NCBI RefSeq assembly: GCF_002831585.1
Contig: NZ_CP025113.1
Span: 7,455,001 to 7,519,000, forward strand
DNA length: 64,000 bases
Direction of reading: 5' to 3'
Origin: Bradyrhizobium sp. SK17
GTDB taxonomy: Bacteria > Pseudomonadota > Alphaproteobacteria > Rhizobiales > Xanthobacteraceae
How positions within the stretch are numbered: position 1 is the stretch's first letter; each line of letters begins with the position of its first letter. Position numbers and translations under genes: made by a program. The notes below the pieces were generated by a model. That model had not been told where the DNA came from and did not search any database. It was given only the letters and a program-made list of their open reading frames with translations. This document shows, piece by piece, positions 24,864 through 35,699 of this stretch.

Positions 24864-26144
24864 ATGACAGGCTTGTTCCTCGGAATTGACGTCGGCACCG
24901 GTGGCGTGCGCGCCTGTGCGATCGATGCGCGCGGAAATATCCAGGGCATGGAATCGACTGCGCTGCCGCCGCCGCGACAGGACGGCAACGCGATCGATCA
25001 GGAGCCGGAGCTGTGGTGGCAGGCGACGATTGCCGCGATCGGCAAGCTCAGCCACAAGATCGATCTCGCAGACGTCGAGCGCATATCCGTCGACGGAACC
25101 TCGGGCACGCTGCTGCTGATCGATGAAGACGGCCGGCCGCTGACGACGGGGCTGATGTACAATGATGCGCGCGCCACGGCGGAAGCTGCCCGCATCGCAG
25201 CCATAGCACCTGCCGAGAGCGGCGCGCATGGCGCGAGCAGCGCGCTGGCCAAGCTGCTGCATCTGTTGAACGAAGACAGCGCGCGCGGCGCACGCTTTGC
25301 CGTGCATCAGGCCGACTGGATCGCCGGCCGGCTGGCCGGACAACACGGCGTCAGCGACGAGAACAACACGCTCAAGCTCGGCTACGATCCGGTGACGCGC
25401 ACATGGCCAGCCTGGCTCGATCGCCTCGCGGTGCCGCGCGACCTGCTGCCGAAGGTGCTGGTGCCGGGAGCAACGTTTGCGGAGATCGATCCGAAAATTG
25501 CGGCCACGCTCGGCCTGCCACCGTCGGCTCGGATCGCGGCCGGCACCACCGATGGCGTCGCAGCCTTCATCGCCACCCGCGCCGACACGCCGGGTGACGC
25601 CGTCACCTCGCTCGGCACTACGCTGGTGGTGAAGCTGCTGGCGACACAGCCGATCTTTGCCGCGAGCCAGGGTGTCTATTCGCACCGGCTCGGCGAGCGC
25701 TGGCTTGCCGGCGGCGCCTCCAACACCGGCGGCGGCGCACTGCTGGCCCATTTCAGCGCCGCCGAGATGGAGCGCCTGACGCCGCGATTGCAACCGGAGG
25801 CACCGACCGGTCTCGACTATTATCCGTTGGCCAAGCCCGGCGAGCGCTTTCCGATCGCCGATCCGGCGATGCCGCCGCGGGTTACACCGCGACCGGCGGA
25901 GGACCATCGCTTCTTTCAGGCGCTGCTGGAGGGCATCGCGTCGGTCGAGGCGCTGGCCTATCAGCAGCTAGGCCGCCTCGGCGCGCCGGCACTGCGCCGC
26001 GTCATCAGCATCGGCGGCGGCGCAAGGAACGAGGCATGGACCGAGATCAGGCACCATGCGCTCGGCGTACCCGTGACGGTCGCCGAACAGACCGAGGCGA
26101 GCTATGGCGCAGCACTGCTGGCGCTGCGGGGCGGTCCGGCATGA
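24864..26144 (+). CDS. FGGY-family carbohydrate kinase (xylulokinase/D-ribulokinase-like)
   Basis: 426 residues, shorter than EryA or GlpK and nearer the compact D-ribulokinase subgroup. The N-terminal loop is GLFLGIDVGTGGVRACAID, followed by ISVDGTSGTLLLIDEDG, a substrate-domain stretch VHQADWIAGRLAG and the C-terminal RVISIGGGARNEAWTEIRHHALG ATP block. It would phosphorylate a ketose or polyol. It starts a plus-strand unit with a HAD protein (ATGA overlap) and a class II aldolase, and is divergent from the SorC gene. It is the second FGGY kinase of module A, so two different intermediates or two related substrates may be phosphorylated. Confidence 0.86.
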   Translation: MTGLFLGIDVGTGGVRACAIDARGNIQGMESTALPPPRQDGNAIDQEPELWWQATIAAIGKLSHKIDLADVERISVDGTSGTLLLIDEDGRPLTTGLMYNDARATAEAARIAAIAPAESGAHGASSALAKLLHLLNEDSARGARFAVHQADWIAGRLAGQHGVSDENNTLKLGYDPVTRTWPAWLDRLAVPRDLLPKVLVPGATFAEIDPKIAATLGLPPSARIAAGTTDGVAAFIATRADTPGDAVTSLGTTLVVKLLATQPIFAASQGVYSHRLGERWLAGGASNTGGGALLAHFSAAEMERLTPRLQPEAPTGLDYYPLAKPGERFPIADPAMPPRVTPRPAEDHRFFQALLEGIASVEALAYQQLGRLGAPALRRVISIGGGARNEAWTEIRHHALGVPVTVAEQTEASYGAALLALRGGPA

Positions 26145-26980
26145 AGCAAGGTCCGATCGACATCGATGGCCTTCACAGCATCATCGATCGGTTCGATCAT
26201 GTGCTGCTCGACCAATGGGGCACGCTGCACGAAGGACAGGCGATCTTTCCGGCTGCACTCGACTGCGTGGTGCGGCTGCGCCAGGCCGGCAAGCGCGTGA
26301 TGGTGCTGTCGAACTCCGGCAAGCGCGCGGATGGCAATGCGAAACGTCTCGCCGCCCTTGGCCTGCAAGCGGACGCTTACGACGGCATCCTCACGTCGGG
26401 CGAAGCCACCTGGATCGGACTGAAGACGCGCGCGCACCCGCCATTCAACGAGTTGGGCCGCACCTGCTTCCTGATCACGCGCGGCGGTGACCGCACCATC
26501 ATCAACGGGCTCGATCTTGCCGTCGCGGACGACGTCGAGAACGCCGACTTCATCCTGCTCGCGGGCCTCGACGATGCCGCGGCCGAACCCGAACAGTGGC
26601 GGGAGTGCCTGGCCCGTGCAGCCACCCGCGGGCTGCCGATGCTGTGCGCCAATCCCGATCTGACCATGTTCGGCGCGCATGGATTGATCCCCGCGCCCGG
26701 CGCGCTGGCGCGCTTCTATGGGAGCCTCGGTGGCCGCGCCAGCTTTGTCGGCAAACCGCACGCGCCGATCTTCGCCGCTGCACTCGATCAGCTCGGCCAT
26801 CCGACGCCGGCGCGCGTGCTGATGGTCGGCGATTCCCTCGACCACGACGTCGCCGGCGGACGCGCAGCCGGCATGCTGACGTTGTTCCTGCGCGCCGGCG
26901 TGCACCGCGACGATGCCGGACGATTGTCCGACCATGATTCACGCACGCCGCACTGGACCATGACGCAGTTCATCTGGTGA
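26141..26980 (+). CDS. HAD superfamily class IIA protein (NagD-like, alphaproteobacterial subgroup)
   Basis: 279 residues. Motif I is VLLDQWGTLHEG with nucleophile Asp24; the +2 position is Trp rather than the usual acid Asp, as in the alphaproteobacterial TIGR01459-type group I recall. Motif II is VLSNSGKR, the lysine motif VGKPHAPIFAAAL and motif IV MVGDSLDHDVAGG. It should be a phosphatase for a small sugar phosphate, perhaps removing dead-end phosphates from the pathway. It overlaps the kinase gene by ATGA. A paralog at 40766-41602 in module B has lost the nucleophile. Confidence 0.86.
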   Translation: MKQGPIDIDGLHSIIDRFDHVLLDQWGTLHEGQAIFPAALDCVVRLRQAGKRVMVLSNSGKRADGNAKRLAALGLQADAYDGILTSGEATWIGLKTRAHPPFNELGRTCFLITRGGDRTIINGLDLAVADDVENADFILLAGLDDAAAEPEQWRECLARAATRGLPMLCANPDLTMFGAHGLIPAPGALARFYGSLGGRASFVGKPHAPIFAAALDQLGHPTPARVLMVGDSLDHDVAGGRAAGMLTLFLRAGVHRDDAGRLSDHDSRTPHWTMTQFIW

Positions 26981-26990
26981 GATCCACACC

Positions 26991-28013
26991 ATGCAACAGC
27001 CCGCTCAGATCAATGACCTCCGCGAGATGTCGGCGCGTGTCGGCAGGAACATGCTGCTGGTGCAGGGCGCCGGCGGCAATTCATCGGTAAAGGATCGCGA
27101 TACGCTGTGGGTGAAGGCCTCCGGCACATGGCTGTCCGATGCCACCGACAAGGACATCTTCGTCCCGGTCGCGCTGTCCGCTGCCCTCGCCGCGCTGGAG
27201 CAAGGCGACGAACGCGTGCCGCTCGCCCCGGGCGCCACGACGACATTGCGTGCCTCGATCGAGACCTCGCTGCATGCCTTGATGCCGCACCCGGTGGTGC
27301 TGCACGTCCACTCCGTCAACACGATCGCCTGGGCGGTGCGGACCGACGCGCCTGCCGAGCTCACACGCCGGCTCGCCGGCCTCAACTGGCGCTACCTCGA
27401 TTATTGTCATCCGGGATTGCCGCTGGCCCAGGCGGTGAGCGCGGCGATCGCGCGCGAACCCGTCGATGTCCTGATCCTCGGCAATCACGGCCTCGTCGTC
27501 GGCGCCACGACCTGCGAGGCCGCGGAAGCCATGGTGGCCGACGTCGAGCAGCGCCTCGCGCTGATGCCGCGTGAGGCATTGGCAGCCGACAGCGACGCGC
27601 TGCGCAGCATCTGCGCCGGCACCGACTATCGGGTGCCATCCGACCCGCGCTGCCATGGCATCGCCACCGATCGGCACAATCTCGCGGTCGCCACCGGCGG
27701 CTCGCTCTATCCCGATCATGTCGTGTTCCTGGGGCGGGCGATGCCGACCCTCGGGCACGGCGGCAGTCTCCGCGCAGCGGACTTGAAGAAGACCGATGCG
27801 CCGCCGCCGGTCGCTGTCCTGATCCCCGGGATCGGCAGCGTGATCCGCAAGGATGCCAGCGCCGGCGCCGAAGCGATGCTGAGCTGCCTCGCGCTGGTGA
27901 CCTGCCGCCTGCCGCCGAACGCACCGATCCATTATCTGACCGAGCAGAACGAGAACGCCCTCCTCAATTGGGACGCCGAGCGCTACCGCCAGCAACTCAC
28001 CGCCAGCCGCTGA
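26991..28013 (+). CDS. Class II aldolase/adducin-family protein (long form)
   Basis: 340 residues, about 110 longer than the FucA-like aldolases in this window. The N-terminal half has the aldolase fold: [14 protein letters not shown] phosphate loop, a Glu in ASIETSLHA (about 91), HVHSVNT zinc motif (His105, His107) and GNHGLVV (His166). Residues from about 200 on ([36 protein letters not shown]) match the extended form seen in the N-terminal part of bifunctional rhamnulose-1-phosphate aldolases. It probably cleaves a ketose phosphate. It ends 6 bases from the convergent GMC gene and is last in a three-gene plus-strand unit with a kinase and HAD protein. Confidence 0.83.
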   Translation: MQQPAQINDLREMSARVGRNMLLVQGAGGNSSVKDRDTLWVKASGTWLSDATDKDIFVPVALSAALAALEQGDERVPLAPGATTTLRASIETSLHALMPHPVVLHVHSVNTIAWAVRTDAPAELTRRLAGLNWRYLDYCHPGLPLAQAVSAAIAREPVDVLILGNHGLVVGATTCEAAEAMVADVEQRLALMPREALAADSDALRSICAGTDYRVPSDPRCHGIATDRHNLAVATGGSLYPDHVVFLGRAMPTLGHGGSLRAADLKKTDAPPPVAVLIPGIGSVIRKDASAGAEAMLSCLALVTCRLPPNAPIHYLTEQNENALLNWDAERYRQQLTASR

Positions 28014-28019
28014 GTGCGG

Positions 28020-29660
28020 CTACAGGCTTGCCTGCCGCAGACCGGCGCCGGTGGCGCTCGCCGCCGCCGCGAGCGGCTGGCGGCCGAGGATGAAGTCGGC
28101 GCCCTTCTCTGCGATCATCACCGTCGGCGCGTTGGTGTTGCCCGACACCAGCCGCGGCATGATCGAGGCGTCGATCACCCGCAGGCCCTCGAGGCCGTGC
28201 ACGCGAAGCTGGTCGTCGACGACGGCGAGCGGATCGGAGCCCATCTTGCAGGTGCCGACTGGATGATAGATGGTTTCGCAGCTTTGCCGGACGTAGCTGT
28301 CGATAGCGGCATCCGACGTTGCGCGCGAACCCGGCGCGTATTCCTCGCCGCGATAGGGATCGAACGCCTTCTGCGCGATGATCTCGCGGCCGACCCTGAT
28401 GCCGTCGCGCATGTTGCGCACGTCCTCCGGCGCCTGAAGATAGTTCGGGCGGATCGCGGGATGCTTGAGAGGATCGGCCGAGGTGATCATGATCGAGCCG
28501 CGGCTCTCGGGCCGCGCGATGTTGAAATAGGCCATGAAGCCGTGCTCGTTGACGATCTTGCGGCCGTGGTCGCCATAGATCAGCAGCACGAAGAAGAATT
28601 GCAGATCCGGCGCCACCAGATCGGTCTGCGATTTGAGGAACGCCATTGCCTCCAGCCCGTGCGATGTCGCAGGACCGGTCCTGGTCAGCACATATTGGAT
28701 AAAGGCCGCGGTGGCGCCGAGCGGCTTGGTATGCTTGAGGAACGAGATCGGCTGGGTGCAACGCTGCTTCACGCCGCAGGCGAGGTGATCTTGCAAGTTT
28801 TGCCCGACGCCCTTGAGCTCGTGCTCGACCTTGATGCCGAGCGAATGCAGCTGATCGCCGTCGCCGATGCCCGACAGCTGCAACAATTGCGGCGAGTTGA
28901 TCGCGCCGCCGGCCAGGATCACCTCGCGTTCGGCCCGCAGCGTGTGGACCTGGCCGCCCTTGATGTATTCGACGCCGACCGCGCGTCCACCCTCGACCAG
29001 GATACGCGAGGCCAGCGCCTTAGTGATCACCTTGAGGTTAGGACGGTTCATCACCGGATGCAGATAGCAGCGCGCAACGCTGGCACGCTTGTTGTCCGCG
29101 ATCGTCGAATCGACCGGACCGAAGCCTTCCTGCTCGGCGCCGTTGAAATCATCGGTCGCGCGATAGCCGGCCTGCTTGCCTGCCTCGAACCAGGCCCTGG
29201 TCAGGGGATGGGTCAATTCCGGCAGCCGGCTGGTGCGCAGCGGGCCGTCGGCGCCATGATAATCGTCGGCGCCCAACTGGCGGCCTTCGGAGCGGATGAA
29301 ATACGGCAGGCAGTCGGCATAGGACCAGCCGCGATTGCCGAGCTGCGCCCACATGTCATAGTCGGAGGCATGGCCGCGGATGTAGACCATGCCGTTGATC
29401 GAGCTTGATCCGCCCAGCACCTTGCCGCGCGGCCAGAACAGCACACGATTGTCGAGATGCGGCTGCGGATCGGTGTGGTAGTGCCAATCGACGCTGCCGG
29501 ATTTCATCAGCGCGAGGTATCCCGCCGGCATGTGGATGAAGGGATTGCTGTCCTTGCCGCCTGCCTCGAGCAGTACGACCTGATTCTCGGGAACCTCCGA
29601 CAGGCGGTTTGCCAGGACGCATCCGGCAGAGCCGGCGCCCACAATGACGTAATCCACCAT
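28020..29660 (-). CDS. GMC-family FAD-dependent oxidoreductase (choline/alcohol dehydrogenase type)
   Basis: 546 residues, full GMC length. The N-terminal FAD fold is [20 protein letters not shown], then [17 protein letters not shown] (GMC signature 1) and [16 protein letters not shown] (signature 2). The C-terminal block has [11 protein letters not shown] with the catalytic His and a [26 protein letters not shown] end. Such enzymes oxidise primary alcohols to aldehydes, donating electrons to quinones. The start at 29660 has GGAGGAG upstream. It is the last gene of module B's minus operon and may oxidise the transported polyol or an alcohol derived from it. Confidence 0.9.
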   Translation of the reverse strand: MVDYVIVGAGSAGCVLANRLSEVPENQVVLLEAGGKDSNPFIHMPAGYLALMKSGSVDWHYHTDPQPHLDNRVLFWPRGKVLGGSSSINGMVYIRGHASDYDMWAQLGNRGWSYADCLPYFIRSEGRQLGADDYHGADGPLRTSRLPELTHPLTRAWFEAGKQAGYRATDDFNGAEQEGFGPVDSTIADNKRASVARCYLHPVMNRPNLKVITKALASRILVEGGRAVGVEYIKGGQVHTLRAEREVILAGGAINSPQLLQLSGIGDGDQLHSLGIKVEHELKGVGQNLQDHLACGVKQRCTQPISFLKHTKPLGATAAFIQYVLTRTGPATSHGLEAMAFLKSQTDLVAPDLQFFFVLLIYGDHGRKIVNEHGFMAYFNIARPESRGSIMITSADPLKHPAIRPNYLQAPEDVRNMRDGIRVGREIIAQKAFDPYRGEEYAPGSRATSDAAIDSYVRQSCETIYHPVGTCKMGSDPLAVVDDQLRVHGLEGLRVIDASIMPRLVSGNTNAPTVMIAEKGADFILGRQPLAAAASATGAGLRQASL

Positions 29661-29708
29661 GGTCTCCTCCATCTTCTTCTTCGCGTTTCTGCGAGGCGAC
29701 CCGGCGAG

Positions 29709-30818
<1,110 letters not shown>

Positions 30819-30833
30819 GCCTTGACCTTCCCG

Positions 30834-31637
30834 CTATGCGGCTGCCCTCGCCGACAATATCCGCTCGGCAATCTCGACGAAGCCTTCGGCACCCCGCTTG
30901 CTGGCAACGAAGGCTGGAGCCGCGGCCATCGCGCCCTCGAAATCCCGCACATTCGCGACGCCGCAGGCGTAGGGAAAGAAGCCGAACATCGGCGCATCGT
31001 TCGGGCTGTCGCCACAGAACACGATACGATCCCTCGCCTCGTCGAGATCGAGGCCGAGCCTTTCGCGCAGAAATATCCGGGTCATCGCCAGCTTGTCATA
31101 GCGGCCGAACCATCCGTTGACATGGATGGAGGAGACCTTGGCGATGCCGCCGGCGTTCTCGAACAGATAGACGATCTTGTCGACGGCGGCGCGCGGCAGC
31201 GGCGGCACGTCCTCGCACACGTCGATCGCAAGATCGGCTTCGCGGTAGAGCTGATCGGCGGAGATCGCCGCACCCGGGACCTCGGACAGGATCCGCTCGC
31301 CGAGCGCCAGCAATCTGCGGCGATTGGCGGCGCGCTCCGCCTCGGTCGCGATGAACTTGCGAACCATTTTGCGCGCCACCGGATCGTGCCGGAAATAGAA
31401 CGCGCCGTTCTCGCCGATCACGCCGTCGACCGGCCAGAACCGCGCAATCATGTCGCACCAGCCCGCAGGCCGGCCGGTCACCGGGACCACCGCGAGGCCG
31501 GCACCGCGCAACCGCTCCAGCGCGGCATAGGAAGCCGCAGGAAGCTGACCATCGGTGGTCAGCGTATCGTCGATGTCGGTCAGCACGCAGACGGCACGGC
31601 GGGCGGCCTCGTCAGGAAAACTTGCAATCGGCTTCAT
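30834..31637 (-). CDS. HAD-family hydrolase, Cof/mannosylglycerate-phosphatase-like
   Basis: 267 residues. Motif I is VLTDIDDTLTTDG, with nucleophile and acid aspartates and a third Asp typical of Cof-type class IIB HADs. Motif II is VVPVTGRP and motif IV FCGDSPNDAPMF. The cap domain lies between them (SADQLYREADLAIDVCED). It is a probable sugar-phosphate phosphatase, and its substrate is unknown. The start overlaps the kinase stop by ATGA, so it is translationally coupled to the FGGY kinase, suggesting that it acts on the same or a related phosphate ester. Confidence 0.87.
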   Translation of the reverse strand: MKPIASFPDEAARRAVCVLTDIDDTLTTDGQLPAASYAALERLRGAGLAVVPVTGRPAGWCDMIARFWPVDGVIGENGAFYFRHDPVARKMVRKFIATEAERAANRRRLLALGERILSEVPGAAISADQLYREADLAIDVCEDVPPLPRAAVDKIVYLFENAGGIAKVSSIHVNGWFGRYDKLAMTRIFLRERLGLDLDEARDRIVFCGDSPNDAPMFGFFPYACGVANVRDFEGAMAAAPAFVASKRGAEGFVEIAERILSARAAA

Positions 31638-33163
31638 GACGGCACGTCTTCCGCAAACGCCGCCAGACGGGCGTTCCAGTCGAGGAGTTTTGGCCAGAGG
31701 TCGGCATGGATGGCGCGAAACTCGGCATAACGCGCAACATTCCTCGGTTCGGGCTGGAATATCCTTGCCGGCGGTTTGGTCATCGCTGCGGCGGCTTCGG
31801 CGATCGTGCCGTACCAGCCCGCGCCCTTGGCGGCCGCGATCGCAGCGCCAAGCGACGACGCTTCCCGCGCCGGCGAACGGCACACCGGACGCCCCGACGC
31901 ATCGGCCAGGATCTGTAGCCAGAGGTCGCTGTCCGAACCGCCACCGATAGCCGCGAGCTGGCTGATCTCGCCTCCGGTCACCGCCACGATCCTTTCGATC
32001 TGGCCGGCGACCTCGAGCGCGATCCCTTCCAGCAAGGCACGATAGATCGCGCCGCGCCGGGTCGAGCCCGACAATCCGGCGATCACGCCACGTGCATAGG
32101 GATCCCAATAGGGCGTCATGCAACCGAGCCAATACGGCAGCACCACGACGCCGCCGGCTCCGATCGGGCACGCCGCCGCCTCAGCCTCCAGCGCCTTGAA
32201 AATGTTTCGCTGCGCCGCCGGATCGGCACCGAGCATCTCCCGCGCCATCCAGTCGATCAGAAACGTTCCGGTGCGGATGCACTGCTCGTAGATGTAGCCA
32301 TCGTCGCACACCGCCTTCTCGGTACGAAACGCGCGGTCGTAAGCGTAGTTGCGGCCGTAGCTTCCTGAGACCACCGCGGTACCCAGATTGATGTAGGCGC
32401 TTCCCGGAGACGTCACGCCGGCGCCGGTGCTGGCACACTGACCGTCACCACCCCCGGCGATGACGGCTGTGCCTGCCGACAGGCCGGTGAAAGCGGCCGC
32501 CGCGTGCGTGACCTCTCCCATCCGGGCGCCGGGCCGGGCCAGCGCTGGCAATTTCTCGATCGCAATGCCCGCGGCATCGAGGATGGCTGCGGACCAGGCA
32601 CCGCTCGTCATGTCGAGCAAGCCGGTCGGATCGGCCGATGCCGTCGACGTCCGCCACTGGCCGGTCAGGCAATGCGTCAGATAGCCGTGGACTTCGGCGA
32701 ACCGCGCCGCGCGGGCAAAGATCTCGGGCTCGTGCTCTGCCATCCAGATGATGCGATAGAGGCACGGCAGAACGTCAAGCGGCTTGCCCGATATGGCATG
32801 AACGCACTCGGCCCCAAAGGATTGTCCGAACCGAACGACCTGGGCGCGCGCGCGCTCGTCGAGCCAGGTCATGCCGGGCCTGATCGCGGCCCCGTCTTCG
32901 GTGAACGCGCTGAAGGTCTCGCGCTGATTGGAGATCGCCACGGCGGCGATCCGTCTGGCATCGACCTGATCGGTGATGCTGCGCAGCGCGGCCACCGCCG
33001 CATCCCACCAGTCATCCGGGTTCTGCTCGAAATATCCCGGATGCGGGTTGGCGAGGCCGATGCCCTTGCGCCCCTCCGCGACGGCACGGCCGCTCCGGTC
33101 CCAGGCGATCGCCTTGGTCGCGGAGGTCGAGCTGTCGATACCGATCACCAGATCCTGGGTCAT
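31634..33163 (-). CDS. FGGY-family carbohydrate kinase, module B
   Basis: 509 residues. The N-terminal loop is LVIGIDSSTSATKAIAW, with NQRETFSAFTEDG in the substrate domain (a glycerol-kinase-like segment), AGGGDGQCASTGAGV and SQLAAIGGGSDSDLWLQILADASG in the ATP domain. It is most like the xylulokinase/polyol-kinase subgroup; the exact substrate is unknown. The start at 33163 is 5 codons inside a longer TTG frame and has GAGATGGA upstream. A pair of overlapping hairpins sits directly before this start (33170-33209). It should phosphorylate the compound imported by the module B transporter. Confidence 0.87.
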   Translation of the reverse strand: MTQDLVIGIDSSTSATKAIAWDRSGRAVAEGRKGIGLANPHPGYFEQNPDDWWDAAVAALRSITDQVDARRIAAVAISNQRETFSAFTEDGAAIRPGMTWLDERARAQVVRFGQSFGAECVHAISGKPLDVLPCLYRIIWMAEHEPEIFARAARFAEVHGYLTHCLTGQWRTSTASADPTGLLDMTSGAWSAAILDAAGIAIEKLPALARPGARMGEVTHAAAAFTGLSAGTAVIAGGGDGQCASTGAGVTSPGSAYINLGTAVVSGSYGRNYAYDRAFRTEKAVCDDGYIYEQCIRTGTFLIDWMAREMLGADPAAQRNIFKALEAEAAACPIGAGGVVVLPYWLGCMTPYWDPYARGVIAGLSGSTRRGAIYRALLEGIALEVAGQIERIVAVTGGEISQLAAIGGGSDSDLWLQILADASGRPVCRSPAREASSLGAAIAAAKGAGWYGTIAEAAAAMTKPPARIFQPEPRNVARYAEFRAIHADLWPKLLDWNARLAAFAEDVPS

Positions 33164-33169
33164 TCCATC

Positions 33170-33209
33170 TCGCTTCAAAAGAAGCGAAGGCGACCTGCGC
33201 CGCCTTCGC
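33170..33209 (-). promoter_or_regulatory. Two overlapping, mutually exclusive hairpins before the module B kinase
   Basis: Arms TCGCTTC (33170-33176) and GAAGCGA (33181-33187) form a perfect 7-bp stem with a 4-base loop. Arms GCGAAGGC (33184-33191) and GCCTTCGC (33202-33209) form a perfect 8-bp stem with a 10-base loop. The two share bases 33184-33187, so only one can form at a time. On the minus strand they lie between the binding-protein stop and the kinase ribosome binding site. Confidence 0.6.
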
Positions 33210-33229
33210 GAACTTTTGCACCGCTGGCC

Positions 33230-34759
33230 TCAGAGCAGGCCGGCATCCTTTACCTTGGCGTCGATGTCCTTCGCCAAGGCGTCCATGCATTTCTGCGGAT
33301 CGCCGCCATAGGCCTGGCCGGTGAGCAGCTTGCCGAGCTCGGTCGGAATCTCGTTGGTCGACAGGCCGGCCCACAGCGCCATGTGCGGCTCGGTGGCCAT
33401 GGCGTTGTCGATCACCCATTTCACCGTTTCGAGATGCCGCGTCGTGCCCGGGCCAACCTTGGCCTTGGCCTTGACGCGCGGATCGGCGAACGACGAGTTC
33501 CGCATCGGCGCAAAGCCGCCAAGCAGCGTGCAGCGTGTCATGATCTCCTTGCAGCAACCCCACTGCATGAAGATCCACGCCGCTTCCTTGTTCTTGGAGT
33601 ATTTCGACAGCGAGATGCACGAGCCGCCCTGATGGCCGAGATTCGGCTGCTCGTTGAAGCCGGCATCGGCAGGCGCGCGCAGCTTCTTCGCGGTCAGCGG
33701 CTTGGCCGGCTCCCACAGACCCTTGACCTTGGAGTCGTCCGCATCGAGACCCGGGAAGAATTCGTCCCAGCTCTGCACCAGCGCCACCTGGCCGGAATGC
33801 ATCATCTCGAACTGGCCATCCCAGGTCGATGCCGTGGAGTTCGGCGGCGACACCTTCAGGAGCTCCTGGTACCATTTCAATCCGGCAACGCCCTGCTCGT
33901 CATTGCCCGAGAATTTCTTGTTCTTGTTGAAGATCGAGCCGCCATGGCCCCACACCGCCTGGCTCCAGTCGCACTCCAGCGAATAGTGGCCCGACTTCGC
34001 CTGCAAGCCGGTACCGAAGATTCCGTTGCCCTTCTCGGCCTCGCTGATCTGCCGCGCCGCCGTCAGGAAGTCTTCGTAGGTGGTCGGCACCGCGATCTTG
34101 TGCTTCTCCAGGATGTCCTTGCGGTACATCAGGGTGAAGATCGGAATGTCGAAGGGGATGCCCATCCACTGTCCCTCGACCTGGGCGACATTCTTGACCA
34201 GCGGCTTGGAGAAATCGTCCCAATCGAAATCGGGCATCGCAAGCTCGGGCTTGTCCTTGTAGTAGGCGACCGGATCGATGCAATCCGGCTGGAACATCGA
34301 GATCCAGGATTGATCGAGATAATAGAGATCGTAGGAGCCGAGCTGGCCCTGCACGTCCTGCGTCGCCTTGGCGAGCACCTGCTCGAGCGGCACGATCTCG
34401 ACCTCGACCTCGATGCCGGTCGGATCGGTGAACTCCTTCTTGATCTGGTTGAGCACCACCGACGGCGGCGTCGATTCGGTCGAGTAGCGGATCTTGGCGC
34501 CCTTGAACTTGCTGCCGACGTCCTTCAGCCATTTGGCCTGGTTGTCCGGCAGTCCTTCGGCATAGGCCTCGGTGCCGATCAAACCGCTGCCCCGGCGCAG
34601 GCCGCGCGGATTGCCGAGCATGCCGAGGCCGAAGGCTGAAAAGCCGACGCCCGCCAATCCCATCCTGCGCAGGAATTCGCGCTTGGAGATCTGCCGGTTG
34701 GTATATGCGTTCGCGTTGTCGACGATGAATGTCTGCTGGTCGAATTTCTTGAAACTCAT
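33230..34759 (-). CDS. ABC transporter substrate-binding protein, module B (family 1)
   Basis: 509 residues, unusually long for the family. The N-terminus has SKREFLRRMGLAGVGFSAFGLG, a KR-type Tat-like signal. The mature part has EFTDPTGIEVEVEIVPLEQVLAKATQDVQG, QWMGIPFDIPIFTLMYRKDILEKH and a late EAAWIFMQWGCCKE block, all typical of sugar/polyol receptors. It lies after the two permease genes in the operon, unlike module A where the receptor is first. The ligand is unknown. Confidence 0.9.
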   Translation of the reverse strand: MSFKKFDQQTFIVDNANAYTNRQISKREFLRRMGLAGVGFSAFGLGMLGNPRGLRRGSGLIGTEAYAEGLPDNQAKWLKDVGSKFKGAKIRYSTESTPPSVVLNQIKKEFTDPTGIEVEVEIVPLEQVLAKATQDVQGQLGSYDLYYLDQSWISMFQPDCIDPVAYYKDKPELAMPDFDWDDFSKPLVKNVAQVEGQWMGIPFDIPIFTLMYRKDILEKHKIAVPTTYEDFLTAARQISEAEKGNGIFGTGLQAKSGHYSLECDWSQAVWGHGGSIFNKNKKFSGNDEQGVAGLKWYQELLKVSPPNSTASTWDGQFEMMHSGQVALVQSWDEFFPGLDADDSKVKGLWEPAKPLTAKKLRAPADAGFNEQPNLGHQGGSCISLSKYSKNKEAAWIFMQWGCCKEIMTRCTLLGGFAPMRNSSFADPRVKAKAKVGPGTTRHLETVKWVIDNAMATEPHMALWAGLSTNEIPTELGKLLTGQAYGGDPQKCMDALAKDIDAKVKDAGLL

Positions 34760-34808
34760 TGATACCTCCTCCCAACGTTTGTTGACTTTCTGGTCTCGGT
34801 CTGCGCGC

Positions 34809-35699
34809 CTACTCCTTGAGTGATCCGAGGGTCAGGCCGCGGACAAGCTGCTTCTGAACGAGCAAGATGAAGATGAAGCTCGGGATCACGGCGGTGGTGC
34901 CGAGCGCCGCGATGAAGCCCCATTCCGAGCCCGTCGAGGTGACGAAGGTCGTGATCTTGACCGGCAATGTGCGGATCGAATTGGTCAGGAACAACGACAG
35001 CAGGAATTCGGTCCACGAGAAGATGAAGCAGAGCACGGCGGTGGCGGCGACACCGCCCTTCACCATCGGCAGCACGACGCGCCAGAAGATCTGCAATCGC
35101 GTGGCGCCGTCGATCATGGCGGCTTCGTCGACGTCGACCGGGACGTCGTCGTAGAACGATTTCATCAGCAGGACGGCGATCGGCAGGTTGATCAACGTGT
35201 CGACCAGGATCAACCCGAGCCGGGTGTCGAGCAGCGACATGTAGTGGAACATGAAGACGACCGGCACGATGATCGCGATCGGCGGCATGAAGCGCTGCGA
35301 CAGGATCCAGTTCAGATAGGCCTGCCGCCAGCGGAACCGCATCCGCGACAGCGCATAGGCCGCCAGCACCGCCAGCAGCAGGGTCAACGCGGTCGCGCCG
35401 ACCGCGATCAGCAGCGAATCGATGATGGTCTGGCGGCTGTCATAGGAGCTTGCGCCACCCACGCCAAACGTGTTGCCGGATTCGATCGCGAGCTCCGCGC
35501 GCGACTTGCCGAGCATGGTCACGGCATAGTTCACCAGCGTCGGCTTGAAGTTGAACCAGACGATCTCGTCCTTGTCGAAGATCGCCGACGTCGGCTTGAA
35601 CGAGGTCAGCGCCCACCAGAACAGCGGAAACATGAAGATGCCGACCACGAGCACAGCGGCCACGTCGCGCAATCGCTTCTGCCAGAAGGTTTCCTGCAT
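34809..35699 (-). CDS. CUT1-type ABC transporter permease, MalG-like, module B
   Basis: 296 residues. The first helix is VAAVLVVGIFMFPLFWWALTSF, the EAA loop DEAAMIDGATRLQIFWRVVLPMVKGG, and the C-terminus FILLVQKQLVRGLTLGSLKE. It overlaps the upstream permease stop by one base (TGATG), so the two are coupled. It forms the channel with the permease at 35699-36640. Confidence 0.93.
   Translation of the reverse strand: MQETFWQKRLRDVAAVLVVGIFMFPLFWWALTSFKPTSAIFDKDEIVWFNFKPTLVNYAVTMLGKSRAELAIESGNTFGVGGASSYDSRQTIIDSLLIAVGATALTLLLAVLAAYALSRMRFRWRQAYLNWILSQRFMPPIAIIVPVVFMFHYMSLLDTRLGLILVDTLINLPIAVLLMKSFYDDVPVDVDEAAMIDGATRLQIFWRVVLPMVKGGVAATAVLCFIFSWTEFLLSLFLTNSIRTLPVKITTFVTSTGSEWGFIAALGTTAVIPSFIFILLVQKQLVRGLTLGSLKE

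Noticed and set aside
32504-34639. 711-residue plus-strand open frame opposite the FGGY kinase and binding-protein genes
   Set aside because: Same reason: the minus-strand genes have clear family motifs; the plus-strand frame is a high-GC shadow.
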